A DNA stretch of 47,658 nt. Source: Bacteroidota bacterium (GTDB taxonomy: Bacteria; Bacteroidota; Ignavibacteria; Kapaibacteriales; UBA2268). The translations under genes and the position numbers were made by a program. This document shows positions 18,401-27,121 of the stretch, piece by piece. The notes under the pieces are model-generated. The model saw only the letters and a program-made list of their open reading frames with translations, was not told the origin of the DNA and did no database searches. Where the stretch lies: the NCBI GenBank assembly GCA_024278075.1, contig JAJRTW010000054.1:1-47658 (forward strand). Reading direction: 5' to 3'. Positions within the stretch are counted from its first letter, which is position 1. Every line of letters starts with the position of its first letter.

Positions 18401-18577
18401 AATGTCAGTCGGGTTGGCGCCCGGGTATATAACCACAATCGAACTGCCGTTACCGGTAACTTCAGGATCCTCCGAACGCGGCATTGTCATAAAAGAAGCA
18501 ATTCCGAGTACAAGCAGCAAAGCAAAAAACGTTAACGTGAATTGATGATTATCTATAGCTAATTTTGGCAGCCTCAT
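15488..18577 (-). CDS. RND efflux transporter, inner-membrane permease
   Basis: This 1029-aa protein is a proton-driven resistance-nodulation-division pump of the AcrB/HAE type. It has two halves with six helices each and two large periplasmic loops. The first half has the charged helix-4 motif GLVIALGLLVDNAIVVTENI, in which the usual Asp-Asp pair is Asp-Asn. The second half has the matching GLTSLVGIVVNNSIILVDYI. The opening LAIDNHQFTLTFFALLLVLG and the PRSEDPEV motif are typical. It needs the periplasmic adaptor and outer-membrane channel encoded upstream. A GGAG ribosome site precedes the ATG. Substrates cannot be predicted; drugs, bile-like compounds or metals are all possible for this class. 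Confidence 0.94.
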   Translation of the reverse strand: MRLPKLAIDNHQFTLTFFALLLVLGIASFMTMPRSEDPEVTGNGSSIVVIYPGANPTDIEELVVEPIEEAVNELEDIKEIASYAGDGLAVINIKYLFSADSDEKYREVAQKVNGVQSILPDEIIKLDIAKWEVGDVSILQLALISDSASYKALEKTAKGLKKEIEKVSGIRKVEIHACPEQEIKVSINPGRMSQNNIGIGQIFKALSESGANIPGGSIDMGGKKFNVTTSGNYDDIDDIKNTIIHSMGGIPVFLKDVADVYPGYEDIKYKARLDGRKAIWVSITQKNGTNIFTVMENLKAKLAEFASTIPPHIAMDYVFDQSESVDSRLSVFFSNLLQGLFLVGLVVLLAVGFRASIIVMIAIPISLFIGIFAIANSGFGLQQMTIAGLVIALGLLVDNAIVVTENITRFMKMGYSRREAAYLGTSQIGWAVVSSTVTTVLAFVPMIMIGEDVGQFIRSLPLTVVYSLVASLILSLSLTPFLLSKFLKKPKMIQTRDSGPEAIEKNPIRRYFDRFVSTVYRRMLGKAVKHSFTTIAIALCSLVGSVVFASFFIGLSFFPKAEKPQFFIEINAPAGTNLDKTDKYASMVEEYLASREEVKRFATNVGHGNPKVYYNVLPKNYNSGYAQLLVEVKEEYMDSMEELYSELRKRFSDIPGVKIDVKELEQGPPIEAPIAIKVIGDDLDMLKKLSKDVENMIESVSGTININNPLSTTKTDLHIDINRYKASMLGVSLIDIDKTVRANLAGVPVSRYRDSDGKNYDIVVRLPSKKKVSVDDFGKVYIQSSSGANIPLRQIARVEFVASPLSINHFNLIRNVSITADVISGQSVLEATSKVVGQLEEYQWPEGYQFQVKGEQESREESFGGMLQAILIAMIGIFAVLVLQFKSYIQPFIVFSAIPLAIIGSIFALFIMGLTFSFMAFVGLTSLVGIVVNNSIILVDYINKLRQGGKDVIEAIKEAGETRFMPIVLTTATTVGGLLPLTVLGGKMWAPMGWTIIGGLIASTFLTLFVVPALYKITYRLSGMMKFGK

Positions 18578-18885
18578 TTTATATTGCTCCAGTCTTTTCG
18601 TTTGGTTTTATAGTTTGAAGAATGATTTTCGATCTATACTTTATCGAATCAATATTTAATTGAACTAATACTTATTAGAAACTTCTGAATAATTATATTT
18701 TTCTGTTATTTCAGGGCAGCAGACCGTCATTCAGAGCGTAGCCACCTGTGGCGTAGCGAAGAATCCAAAACTATCATGAATACTGGATCCTTCGACTCCG
18801 CTCAGGATGACATTTCTGATAGTATTTATCTTTTGCACATACATTTACACAGCAATAACAGCATTGATTGAATTTATCAGAAGTC
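18578..18885. repeat. Repeat-bearing gap between the RND pump and adaptor genes
   Basis: The gap holds a long imperfect inverted repeat (about 18726-18811). It begins gtcattcagagcgtagccac and ends ctccgctcaggatgac, so a transcript would fold into a large hairpin. It belongs to the TCATTCTGA-type dispersed family seen elsewhere here. It could tune expression of the pump relative to the upstream genes. Confidence 0.65.
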
Positions 18886-19938
18886 TCAATTACTGAGTTC
18901 GACTTTCGAATTATCAGTCAGATAAGCCGAGCCGTCGGTTATGACTTCCTTGATATTCTCCAATCCGTTAGAGACGGCAGCCTTATTATCAGTTAAATAA
19001 TCAATAACCACTTCTTTTTTAACAGCATTGCCGGTTTGCTCATCGATTGCAAAAACAAACCCTTTGTCGCCATCGGCTTCGACGATTGCATCCACCGGGA
19101 TCATGCTTGATGTGCTTACTGCCGAGGGGGAAATTGCTGCCTCTGCTACAAAGCCGGACTTCAGGACGTATTTGCTGGCCGGCAGCGTCAGCTCTATCTC
19201 GAACATTCCCGTCAAAGGGTTGGCAAATCCGGCAATTTCGGTAACTCTTGCCCTGAATTTTACTTTTGGGTAAGCATCAAAAATTACATGAGCCGAATCG
19301 CCAATTGCCAGCTTTATAACTTCCCTGTCGGTTACCCCCGACTTTACAACCCACCCCTGCCCGCTGGTGCCGAACAGAAATATCGGCGCCCCTTTCCCGG
19401 CCAGTTCGCCATTTTCGGCAAGGCGCTTTAATATCCTCCCGTTCGAGGGGGCATAGATTGCGGAATGCTTCAAATTATACTCGGCTATCTCGAGGTTGGC
19501 TTTGTCTACTTCGAGCTTTGATTCAATGTCCTGCAAATTTTCGAGTGTTGCAACTTTATCCGCATAGAGGCTCATAATTCTTTGGTGGTCTCTTTGGGAT
19601 TTATCCAGGGCAATCTTAGCTTTATTGGCCATAGCATTGATTTCGTCTAATTTAAGAGTGGCAAGCAGCTGGCCTTTTGCAACCATTTGGCCTTCGCCGG
19701 CTGAAATATCATCAATGATTCCACCGGTGAGAAAAGACAGTTTTATTTCAGAAGTAGTTGCAAGTTTTCCGCTTGTTATTATTGGCCTGGCCGAAGTAAT
19801 TGTTATCACTTTTGCAGTTTTCACAGCAATGGCCTTGGATTTGCTGTCTTCGTTTCCGACTTCTTCTTTGCCGCTCACTGCGAAGATTAATGCGGTAAGA
19901 AACAACGGGATAAGATAAATCAGGATTCTTTTGAACAT
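18886..19938 (-). CDS. RND periplasmic adaptor (membrane fusion protein)
   Basis: The 350-aa protein has an N-terminal signal or membrane anchor (residues 1-22). A barrel-sandwich half-motif (GGIIDDISAGEGQMVAKGQL, from about 72), a short coiled-coil hairpin (about 100-155), and the second lipoyl half (SAIYAPSNGRILKRLAENG) follow. Beta-barrel and membrane-proximal domains complete it. This is the order of HlyD/AcrA-type adaptors, which bridge the pump to a TolC channel. A GGAGG site precedes the ATG. It lies between tolC-like and RND genes on the same strand. Confidence 0.92.
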   Translation of the reverse strand: MFKRILIYLIPLFLTALIFAVSGKEEVGNEDSKSKAIAVKTAKVITITSARPIITSGKLATTSEIKLSFLTGGIIDDISAGEGQMVAKGQLLATLKLDEINAMANKAKIALDKSQRDHQRIMSLYADKVATLENLQDIESKLEVDKANLEIAEYNLKHSAIYAPSNGRILKRLAENGELAGKGAPIFLFGTSGQGWVVKSGVTDREVIKLAIGDSAHVIFDAYPKVKFRARVTEIAGFANPLTGMFEIELTLPASKYVLKSGFVAEAAISPSAVSTSSMIPVDAIVEADGDKGFVFAIDEQTGNAVKKEVVIDYLTDNKAAVSNGLENIKEVITDGSAYLTDNSKVELSN

Positions 19939-19969
19939 GTTGCCTCCGATAAATAATCAAATAATATTT

Positions 19970-21358
19970 TTAATATTCATTGCCCAGGTTATAGAGTGCA
20001 GCGGCTTTTTCCATTTCCGCCATTTTAATATTATAATCTTGTTTTGATATGATGACTTTGATTTCGGCTTGAATAAGTTCATTTTGCGCATCAAGATATT
20101 CTATTTGAGGGGCCATCCCCTCGCTGTATTTTTTGTTGATAATATTAAAAGTTTCATTGGCGAGTATTAGCTGGCCCTCGGCCTGCCTAATCGATTTTTC
20201 GGCAACAACTAAATCGTAATATGCCTGGCGAACCTGCAGTTTCACCCGGCTGACGAGTTCATTATACTGCGCTTCGAGAATTTCTTTTTGATATAAGGCT
20301 TTCTCAGTCCTGGCCTTGTCCTGCCCGCCGTTGAACAAATTCCACTGAAAAACAACAGATGCTATCCAATAGTCGTCCTCGCTTTTAAAGTCATAGTTCT
20401 CTCCCTGGAAGCCGTAGTCGGCCGCAAGAACCACATTTGGCAGGTATTTCGCTTCCGACAGGCTCACATTATTTCCGGCGGCATCGATTCCACTTCGGAG
20501 CTGGCTTAGCTCCGGGCGTTTTGTTAAAGCTGCCGCCTCGGCTTCGGAAATATTTTTTTTATAATCAGCGATGGAATCAATTTGAATAATATCTTGACTA
20601 AAAACCTGAATAATATCAATATCATCATCCTGATTTTTGTTCAGCAGGAAATTAAAATATGCTTTGGCCATAGAATTATCCCTTGCCGCCTCGGCTTTCG
20701 ACTGCTCCAGCTTGTTTAGTTCGGCCCTTGCCCTCAGCACAATTTCAGCGGTGGATTTATTATTCCGGACCAGGCTTTCGCTGACACGCAAATTCTCATC
20801 CAGCAGCAGTTCGGTTTTTTCTAATAATTCGATTATCTTAACAGTCTTGTAATAATTATAATATGCCATTTTAATATCGGCCACCAACTGCCTTGCGTAT
20901 GCATTTCTTTCTGCCTTTTGAGCCTGGGTCAGATTGGATAGAATTTCCTTATTATAATAAATTTCCATCTGGAAAAGCGGCTGAACAAGGCTGATTTTCG
21001 TTTCATGCTCCCTGGTACGAAAAAAGGGAAACACCTCATTTTTTAAATTCGTGGGGAAGATGCTGCTGTTTGTCAATTGGTTCAGCGTGGCATATACCGG
21101 ATTCATCAAGTCGCCGACGGGGAAGCCAAACACACGTCCGCCGCCCGCGCGGGTATATCTGGCATTAATGCTTATCGAAGGCAGGAACATCCCCTTGGCC
21201 TCATCCAATTCGGCAAGCTGCGATCGAAGGGAAAAGCCCTTTTGTTTCAGTGCAAGGTTATTCCTCAATCCCTCTTTCACATATAGGCCGAGTGCTGACT
21301 CCCGGGCAAAAAGAGGGATGTATAGAAAAGCCAACATTAATATAATTTTATATAACAT
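19970..21358 (-). CDS. TolC-family outer-membrane efflux protein
   Basis: This 462-aa protein has a signal peptide (cleavage near LFA-RE) and two repeats of long alpha-helices typical of the OEP family. Examples are the segment RELVADIKMAYYNYYKT-like around residues 155-175 and VSRVKLQVRQAYYDLVVAE near 375-393. It forms the trimeric outer-membrane tunnel of the tripartite pump encoded downstream. A good AGGAG site lies 8 bp before the ATG. The next gene starts 31 bp downstream, so they form an operon. Confidence 0.92.
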   Translation of the reverse strand: MLYKIILMLAFLYIPLFARESALGLYVKEGLRNNLALKQKGFSLRSQLAELDEAKGMFLPSISINARYTRAGGGRVFGFPVGDLMNPVYATLNQLTNSSIFPTNLKNEVFPFFRTREHETKISLVQPLFQMEIYYNKEILSNLTQAQKAERNAYARQLVADIKMAYYNYYKTVKIIELLEKTELLLDENLRVSESLVRNNKSTAEIVLRARAELNKLEQSKAEAARDNSMAKAYFNFLLNKNQDDDIDIIQVFSQDIIQIDSIADYKKNISEAEAAALTKRPELSQLRSGIDAAGNNVSLSEAKYLPNVVLAADYGFQGENYDFKSEDDYWIASVVFQWNLFNGGQDKARTEKALYQKEILEAQYNELVSRVKLQVRQAYYDLVVAEKSIRQAEGQLILANETFNIINKKYSEGMAPQIEYLDAQNELIQAEIKVIISKQDYNIKMAEMEKAAALYNLGNEY

Positions 21359-21440
21359 TGCCTATCTCCTGTAATAAGGTAAATTAAATGACTGGTAGTC
21401 ATCCATGATGAACAAATTTTTTTGATTCTATTCGCTTATT

Positions 21441-22100
21441 TTAGCTATCGTTCTTCTCTTTAGGCGTCAAGGCATACTTAATAAATTTCATATGCTCTGA
21501 CTTCAATGTCTGCGGACTAATGCCAAAAACATCAGACATTTTATCTCCGAAATTAATCAAGAACTGAAACATACCGGTGCTTTGGCCCTCCAACAGCAGG
21601 ACAAGGGCGGTTGGGTCCAGGTCATTCCTGATGCTGCCGTCCTTCATCCCATTTTCGATAGCCCGGAACATTATATTATGGATATATGCCGCTTTCTCCA
21701 TGCCTTCATTTTTCAGGTGGCCATGGAGGTCGTCTTCATGTTTTTTCGCCCCGAAATGCAGCACAGTGTCGCAGTAGTCCCTGTATTCATGCATATAATC
21801 GAAATAGGCATTCCCTATGGCCATTATCTGGTCTATACCCTTTTTGTCTATATTTTCATTGTATGCGTCTAAGAAGAATTTGTGCAACAGCGACTGGCCA
21901 CGCAGGAAAATACCCATATACAGGTCTTCTTTGCTCTTGAAATAAAGGTATATTGTGCCTTTGCTCAGTTCGGCGGCCTCGGCCACTTCATCCATGGTAG
22001 AGGATTCAAAGCCGCTTGTAAATATTACTTTTTCGGCAGCATCGAGGATTGTGTTTCTGCGCTGCTCCTTTTCCCTGTTCTTTCTTTCGGCAATTCCCAT
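21441..22100 (-). CDS. TetR-family transcriptional regulator of the efflux operon
   Basis: The ATG at 22100 is chosen because a GGGGA ribosome site lies 4 bases upstream; an in-frame ATG at 22124 adds eight residues of non-TetR sequence. The N-terminal helix-turn-helix is clear (ILDAAEKVIFTSGFESSTMD, then EVAEAAELSKGTIYLYFKSK). It is followed by an all-helical ligand-binding domain. TetR proteins usually repress the adjacent pump and release on binding a pump substrate. It heads the same-strand set tetR-tolC-MFP-RND, so autoregulation is likely. A likely operator region is the AT-rich DNA at 22101-22260. Confidence 0.92.
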   Translation of the reverse strand: MGIAERKNREKEQRRNTILDAAEKVIFTSGFESSTMDEVAEAAELSKGTIYLYFKSKEDLYMGIFLRGQSLLHKFFLDAYNENIDKKGIDQIMAIGNAYFDYMHEYRDYCDTVLHFGAKKHEDDLHGHLKNEGMEKAAYIHNIMFRAIENGMKDGSIRNDLDPTALVLLLEGQSTGMFQFLINFGDKMSDVFGISPQTLKSEHMKFIKYALTPKEKNDS

Positions 22101-22268
22101 TGCATCCCCACAAAATAAATACATTTCAACACAAATAGTGACTATAAGTCATTTATTAGATGCAAATGTAATGCAATCTCAATTAATTTCCAAGGAAATA
22201 ATAATTCCATATTTTGATTTCAATTATTTGATTTTCAATAAGAAAAGCGTTATATTAAAAAAGTGATT

Positions 22269-22438
22269 TAAGGTGCCGGATAAAAACTAATCCGGTTAGG
22301 GAAGCAGGTGAAAGTCCTGCACGGTTGCGCCGCTGTAACGGAGTACGAGTTTTCCCCGCCGCAAAGGCAGCCACTGCCCCATCTTGGGGTGGGAAGGCGG
22401 AAAACAAGGATGATACCGAAGTCAGAAGACCTGCCTTA
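22269..22438 (+). promoter_or_regulatory. Cobalamin (adenosylcobalamin-type) riboswitch
   Basis: The conserved core reads in order: aatccggttagggaagcagg, gtgaaagtcctgcacgg, cgccgctgtaacgg, the B12 box with GCCACTG at 22370-22376, gggaaggcgg, and the closing gatgataccgaagtcagaag. The P1 stem TAAGG (22269-22273) pairs with CCTTA (22434-22438). Such riboswitches shut down B12 uptake or synthesis genes when the cofactor is abundant. It faces the B12 uptake operon starting at 22807, and the TonB receptor encoded there fits. Confidence 0.97.
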
Positions 22439-22563
22439 GATTCTCATTTTTTACTGTTTTGTTAATTCTATATATTTTTAATACTATTTTTCAATACTAT
22501 TATTAATAATTATACTATCTAACTAAAGCAGAACATTCGCGCTAACGAATGAGATGAGGAAAT

Positions 22564-22719
22564 ATGGAAGCATTCTCAAGAAATCATTTCTTTATAGCGG
22601 GGCGTTGCCTTGCTATCCCTTCGGAATACTCTGTTTCCCCATTGTTGGCTCATCATCGATATGATAGCGAAATCAGTATCAACTTATTAAATAGTATTGG
22701 CCTATTATTCAATAATTAA
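22564..22719 (+). CDS. Possible 51-aa small protein in the riboswitch leader
   Basis: An ATG preceded by GATGAGGAAAT (a good Shine-Dalgarno at fair spacing) opens a 51-codon frame beginning MEAFSRNHFFIAGRCL and ending LLFNN-stop. It lies between the B12 riboswitch and the first gene of the operon. The peptide has no signal or membrane segment and I do not recognise it. A short hairpin (cattcg/cgaatg, 22534-22551) lies just before it. It could be a real small gene, a leader peptide, or chance. Confidence 0.3.
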   Translation: MEAFSRNHFFIAGRCLAIPSEYSVSPLLAHHRYDSEISINLLNSIGLLFNN

Positions 22720-22806
22720 TCAATATTAATTAATAAATAAATATTGTCGCTCTATCGGTATTAGCGCATAATTAATTTTGTGCAATTATTCTATTTGGGG
22801 GAACTC

Positions 22807-24195
22807 ATGAAAACTTCTCTACTCTGCCTTATTATCGCTGCATTTCTATTATTCGGCCGTGAATCAGCATCGCAATCTTATAATTATAAGGAAACTCATA
22901 TCGTCGGCACCCAGCCGCTGGCTTCGGTTTATGACCTTGCAACCGTAATTCATATTATCTGCGGCGGCCGGGATGTGGATTTCGACGGCGTATTTGACCC
23001 CGAGGATGGTGATGTGCTTCCGTCATGGTGGCATTTCGAGGGATTCAGATTCGTTACATCTGGAATTAACCCGCCACCGGACAGATTAGTAAAGTTCCGC
23101 GACCTTGATTTTGGGGATATGGGATTCCCGTTCCGTCCGGGCATCCGGCGTGGAGTTGACGAACATGATTCATCGGGAATTCTGTATATCAGCCAGCATG
23201 GCAGAGTGAAATCGTATGCTTTGAAGGATGGCGAATTAATCGATGATACTGTCGTAAATGTTGCCGCCTCGGCAGTTTATTATGCCGACGGCGAGCTGTT
23301 TCTTAGCATTAGAGATACCATTGCAAATATTGTAATCGTCTATAATATTGCTGAAGATAGATTTACCGACACCATTACGGCCGGGGTCAATGTCCAGCAA
23401 GTAGAAAAGTTTTCCTTTTTCGAGCAGCAATACCTGGCGGTTTTGAACGAGGGATATTTTAATTCCGAAACTTCAACATTGCAAATATTTGAAATATCCG
23501 ATGGCAATTACTTATTAGATACAACAATAGCCATTGGCAAAGCTGGCAATCATATAGCAGTAAAGGGGGATTTGATGGCAGTCACCGTCAATGGCTCGCA
23601 CCAGGTGGTTCTGATTGATATTCCGGATTTTACGATTAATAAAACAATTCCAATTCCGGCCGTAGGCGAATTCGACGGCCCCCGTGAATCTGCTTTTACC
23701 ATTGACGGGATTTATACTACTTCCTATGAAGGCAAAGCATTCCTGCTAAATCCCAGCACAGGCGAAATCACGGGCGATCTCGAATCCGATGGCAAAGCAG
23801 AGGCAATATTGGGCGTTAGGGGTGTCCTTATAATAACCAATCCGTTCGTAACCGGCGGATATGCTCCCGATAGCACCATTACAGTATGGTCGATGCCCAC
23901 CGGTGTTGAACCTGCCAACGTCATCCGGCAGCTAACCATATATCCGAATCCGGTTACGGAAGTAATATTTCTGAAAGCAGATTTTGAGAATTTAGCCGGC
24001 ACGGATTTCCAATTCCAAATATCAGATATTAATGGCAGAATACTCTATCAGCAGAATTTTATTGCCGATGGCGATGGCGAGGGCCACGAAATTCAATTTG
24101 ATATTTCAGATATTGCAATGCCGGCGGGCAGCTACTATGCAATTGTTAAGAATAATAAATATCTGCGGGCCATTCCGTTTGTGAAAATTAAATAA
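22807..24195 (+). CDS. T9SS-secreted beta-propeller surface protein of the B12 locus
   Basis: The ATG at 22807 follows a GGGGG ribosome site and gives a signal peptide (cleaved near SASQS). The 462-aa protein contains repeated blade-like segments typical of YncE/seven-bladed propellers (IYISQHGRVKSYALKDGEL-like, LVIDIPDFTINKTIPI-like). The last 85 residues form a type-A T9SS sorting domain: LTIYPNPVTEVIFLKADF, then QISDINGRILYQQNF and a closing GSYYAIVKNNKYLRAIPFVK. It is therefore exported through T9SS and probably displayed on the cell surface. As first gene after the riboswitch and 12 bp before btuB, a role in capturing B12 or a B12-carrier is likely but unproven. Confidence 0.75.
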   Translation: MKTSLLCLIIAAFLLFGRESASQSYNYKETHIVGTQPLASVYDLATVIHIICGGRDVDFDGVFDPEDGDVLPSWWHFEGFRFVTSGINPPPDRLVKFRDLDFGDMGFPFRPGIRRGVDEHDSSGILYISQHGRVKSYALKDGELIDDTVVNVAASAVYYADGELFLSIRDTIANIVIVYNIAEDRFTDTITAGVNVQQVEKFSFFEQQYLAVLNEGYFNSETSTLQIFEISDGNYLLDTTIAIGKAGNHIAVKGDLMAVTVNGSHQVVLIDIPDFTINKTIPIPAVGEFDGPRESAFTIDGIYTTSYEGKAFLLNPSTGEITGDLESDGKAEAILGVRGVLIITNPFVTGGYAPDSTITVWSMPTGVEPANVIRQLTIYPNPVTEVIFLKADFENLAGTDFQFQISDINGRILYQQNFIADGDGEGHEIQFDISDIAMPAGSYYAIVKNNKYLRAIPFVKIK

Positions 24196-24207
24196 AGTAT
24201 ATTTAGA

Positions 24208-26172
24208 TTGACTAAATTATTCTCTATTTTGCTGCTGTTTATCCCGCTATCTTTATCTGCGGCTCAGAAACAGGATTCGTCCGTCAAGACGTTCCCGCCG
24301 GTAAAGGTTATGGCGGGCAGGCTTTATTCGAACCCCTCGATGAAGTTTCTGCCCGTAACGCTTATCGATAAATCCGACATAGACGATGCGGCTGCGGTTC
24401 AATTGACCGATGTGCTTAGCCGTGTGCCGGGGCTGACGATTAAGGACTATGGCGGGATTGGCGGGCTTAAGACCATCTCGATTCGCGGGACTTCGGCCAA
24501 CCAGACCCTGGTGATGATTGACGGTATGAGATTGAGTTCCAGCCAAAGCGGAGTATTTGATTTCGGCACATTCCCGCTTTCATCGGTTTCGGGCATCGAG
24601 GTGGCCCGGGGCGGGGCTTCGGCGCTGTTCGGAGGCAATGCAATCGGCGGTGTTATTAATATTATTACCAGCGTAGAGCAGGATTATACCATGAGGCTTA
24701 ATTCCGGTTTCGGCTCGTTTGCAGACAGAAAATTGGACTTAACGGCAACCGGCAAAATATTCGGAGCGCCTGTGAGCGCACAACTGAACTACTTATACAC
24801 CAAGGGGGATTATCCCTTTGAATTCGTAGAGTTTGGAAAAAAGATAACAGCAAAAAGAGACAACGGAGAATTTACGAACCTTTCGGCAACGCTTGCCGGA
24901 ATCATTCCCGACGAGGATTGGAATCTTAAATATCGCGCAATGTATAGAAATTCGGATAGGGGAATTCCGGGTGCTGCCTTGCAAGGGCATATCGAATCTC
25001 CCAATGCGGCGCTTGGCGAGCAGGAATCTATCTTGCTTTTATCCGGCAGCCGGCAGTTAGATTCGGCATCTCAGGTGAGTATCGGTACGTTATTAAGAAT
25101 CAATTCTTTTCGATATGTTGACCCCGACGCACTGGGCTTCGGGAGTAGAGGCATAGACTCATATTTCCTGAATTCTGATATGCAGCTAACTGCAAAATAT
25201 TCATCCATATTCAGTGATTTTACGTTCGGCGATATTACATTCGGTGATATTAAATATGAAATCGGCTTCGAAGGCTCATTTGCGGACTTGCGCGGCGATA
25301 TGCTCCAGCCCGAGACGGGCGATTATGTATATCGAAGTTCCGCATCAGTATTCGGAAGGGCCGAAACCGGCGGCATTGATATTAGTATTGGCCGGGCGGC
25401 TTTCAATTTCGGGGCCAGGGCGGATTATTTATCGGATATGACCAGCAGTGCGACGTCTCCGCTGGCCGGCTTTATCTTGCTGATAGATGATTTGCCACTG
25501 AAAATATCAACGCAGTATTCGTATAACTTCAGGCCGCCGAGTTTTAATGAGATGTACTATCTGAATTATGGCTCTGCCGACCTGGTGCCGGAGCGTTCGC
25601 ATTCGGTTAATATCGGAGCGGAGTATTACCCACTGGCAAATATGACGCTTGGCGGCGAGTTGTTCATGATTAATACAACAAATCAAATAGTATCTGTCCC
25701 GAAAAGCCCCGTGGCATGGACGGCGGAGAATATCGGAAATGTTTTAACTCAGGGTATCGAATGCAGCGCCAGCATAAGATTGTTTGGTGACATGCTAAAT
25801 TTGGAATTGGCATATACAAGACAGATTGCCCTCGATAAGTCAGACGGATCGCTTACTTATAATAAGCAGGTGCCGTATATTCCGCAGGAAGTTCTTTTTC
25901 TAACCTCAGCGGTGAAATATAAGAATGCTTTATCGGGTGTTTCTATCCAATATAGCAGCTATCGATATGCTTTATTTGCCAATAATTATTCCTCGATGCT
26001 GCCGCGGTTTATGCTTATCGATGTTTTTTTGTCGTATAGGTTTAATTTTATTGGCAATCGCCTTGTTCTTCGCCTGAACGCCGATAATATATTTGAGGAA
26101 AAGTATGAATTGGTCAAGAAATATCCGATGCCGGGAATTTCTTTCAGGGCTGGGCTGTCGCTCCAGATATGA
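24208..26172 (+). CDS. btuB: TonB-dependent outer-membrane receptor, predicted B12 transporter
   Basis: BtuB-type receptors import cobalamin across the outer membrane using TonB energy. The 654-aa protein starts with TTG at 24208, the only start compatible with the signal peptide (LFSILLLFIPLSLSAA). The TonB box region is followed by a plug domain (LTDVLSRVPGLTIKDYGG, SIRGTSANQTLVMIDGMR, GGASALFGGNAIGGVINIIT). A 22-strand-like barrel rich in alternating residues completes it. It begins only 12 bp after the upstream propeller gene, in the operon led by the cobalamin riboswitch, which fixes the likely substrate. No BtuCDF genes are in the window. Confidence 0.9.
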   Translation: MTKLFSILLLFIPLSLSAAQKQDSSVKTFPPVKVMAGRLYSNPSMKFLPVTLIDKSDIDDAAAVQLTDVLSRVPGLTIKDYGGIGGLKTISIRGTSANQTLVMIDGMRLSSSQSGVFDFGTFPLSSVSGIEVARGGASALFGGNAIGGVINIITSVEQDYTMRLNSGFGSFADRKLDLTATGKIFGAPVSAQLNYLYTKGDYPFEFVEFGKKITAKRDNGEFTNLSATLAGIIPDEDWNLKYRAMYRNSDRGIPGAALQGHIESPNAALGEQESILLLSGSRQLDSASQVSIGTLLRINSFRYVDPDALGFGSRGIDSYFLNSDMQLTAKYSSIFSDFTFGDITFGDIKYEIGFEGSFADLRGDMLQPETGDYVYRSSASVFGRAETGGIDISIGRAAFNFGARADYLSDMTSSATSPLAGFILLIDDLPLKISTQYSYNFRPPSFNEMYYLNYGSADLVPERSHSVNIGAEYYPLANMTLGGELFMINTTNQIVSVPKSPVAWTAENIGNVLTQGIECSASIRLFGDMLNLELAYTRQIALDKSDGSLTYNKQVPYIPQEVLFLTSAVKYKNALSGVSIQYSSYRYALFANNYSSMLPRFMLIDVFLSYRFNFIGNRLVLRLNADNIFEEKYELVKKYPMPGISFRAGLSLQI

Positions 26173-26211
26173 TTTGCAATAGTTTTCAAAATATTGACAT
26201 TAAAAACTGGC

Positions 26212-27117
26212 ATGACATATAAAGAAACAATAAAAATAATAATCCCAGCTATTCTTCTAACGGTACTAAATCATAATCCAAGCCAATCAGCTGGCTATGG
26301 AATCGACACCGTCTATTCATTCAAGCCCGGGACGGGACAAAATTCCGGGCAAGCCGCTCAATACTTCCCGCAAAATATCTTTGGCATACCATCGCGGACG
26401 GCAAGCAAGACGGTTCCCGAGTCGTCTCCCGAAGAGATTTGTTCGCTTGGCTTCGGCGGCGAAATAATCATCGGCTTTAAGGACAGTTACTTGTTTGATG
26501 CCCCAGGGCCGGACTTCATTATCTTCGAGAATGCCTTCATTAATCCTGTTACAAATAAAATGTTCGTAGAGCCGGCAGTGGTTTCGGTTAGTCAGGACGG
26601 AATTAATTATATTTCTTTCCCGTACGATCCGGAAACATTGGAGGGATGCGCCGGTTTGACGCCAACAAATGGTAATCAAAATCCCCTTAACCCCAATATA
26701 AGCGGCGGGGATAAGTTCGATTTGGCCGATATTGGACTGTCAAAGATAAAATATATCAAAATAACCGACATTTCCGAGCAGATAAAGAACAATAAGCAGC
26801 ATAAATACTACGACCCGATAATAAGTGGCTTCGACCTCGATGCTGTAATCGGATTAAACACACTGGAAGTGACCACGGTAGATGATTTGTCTAATATTAA
26901 TCAGCCGCTAATCAATACAAATGGTGATTATTTGACGATAATAACCGATAAAGACACTCAAAGCAGTATTCAAATCTATGATATTATGGGCAGATTGAGC
27001 AAATTCTCCAAAATATACGACAGGCAAAGGATTAATATTCGTAATTTGTCCCCGGGAGTCTATATTGCTGTTGTCAAAAGTCGTTATGGCATTGTTGTAA
27101 GGAAATTTAACAAGTAA
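26212..27117 (+). CDS. T9SS-sorted surface protein of the B12 locus (GFDLDAV family)
   Basis: The ATG at 26212 gives a signal peptide ending near QSAGY; a TTG at 26194 is less likely. The body carries motifs of a surface-protein family that I recall beside btuB genes in Bacteroidetes: GGEIIIGFKDSYLFDAPGPD, FIIFENAF, EPAVVSVSQDG, GGDKFDLADIGL and GFDLDAVIGLN. The last 70 residues form a T9SS-type sorting tail (IQIYDIMGRLSKF...LSPGVYIAVVKS...RKFNK). The acidic loops suggest Ca2+ or ligand binding, which is inference. It lies 39 bp after btuB and 4 bp before the lipoprotein gene, so it belongs to the same operon. Confidence 0.75.
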   Translation: MTYKETIKIIIPAILLTVLNHNPSQSAGYGIDTVYSFKPGTGQNSGQAAQYFPQNIFGIPSRTASKTVPESSPEEICSLGFGGEIIIGFKDSYLFDAPGPDFIIFENAFINPVTNKMFVEPAVVSVSQDGINYISFPYDPETLEGCAGLTPTNGNQNPLNPNISGGDKFDLADIGLSKIKYIKITDISEQIKNNKQHKYYDPIISGFDLDAVIGLNTLEVTTVDDLSNINQPLINTNGDYLTIITDKDTQSSIQIYDIMGRLSKFSKIYDRQRINIRNLSPGVYIAVVKSRYGIVVRKFNK

Positions 27118-27121
27118 ATAA

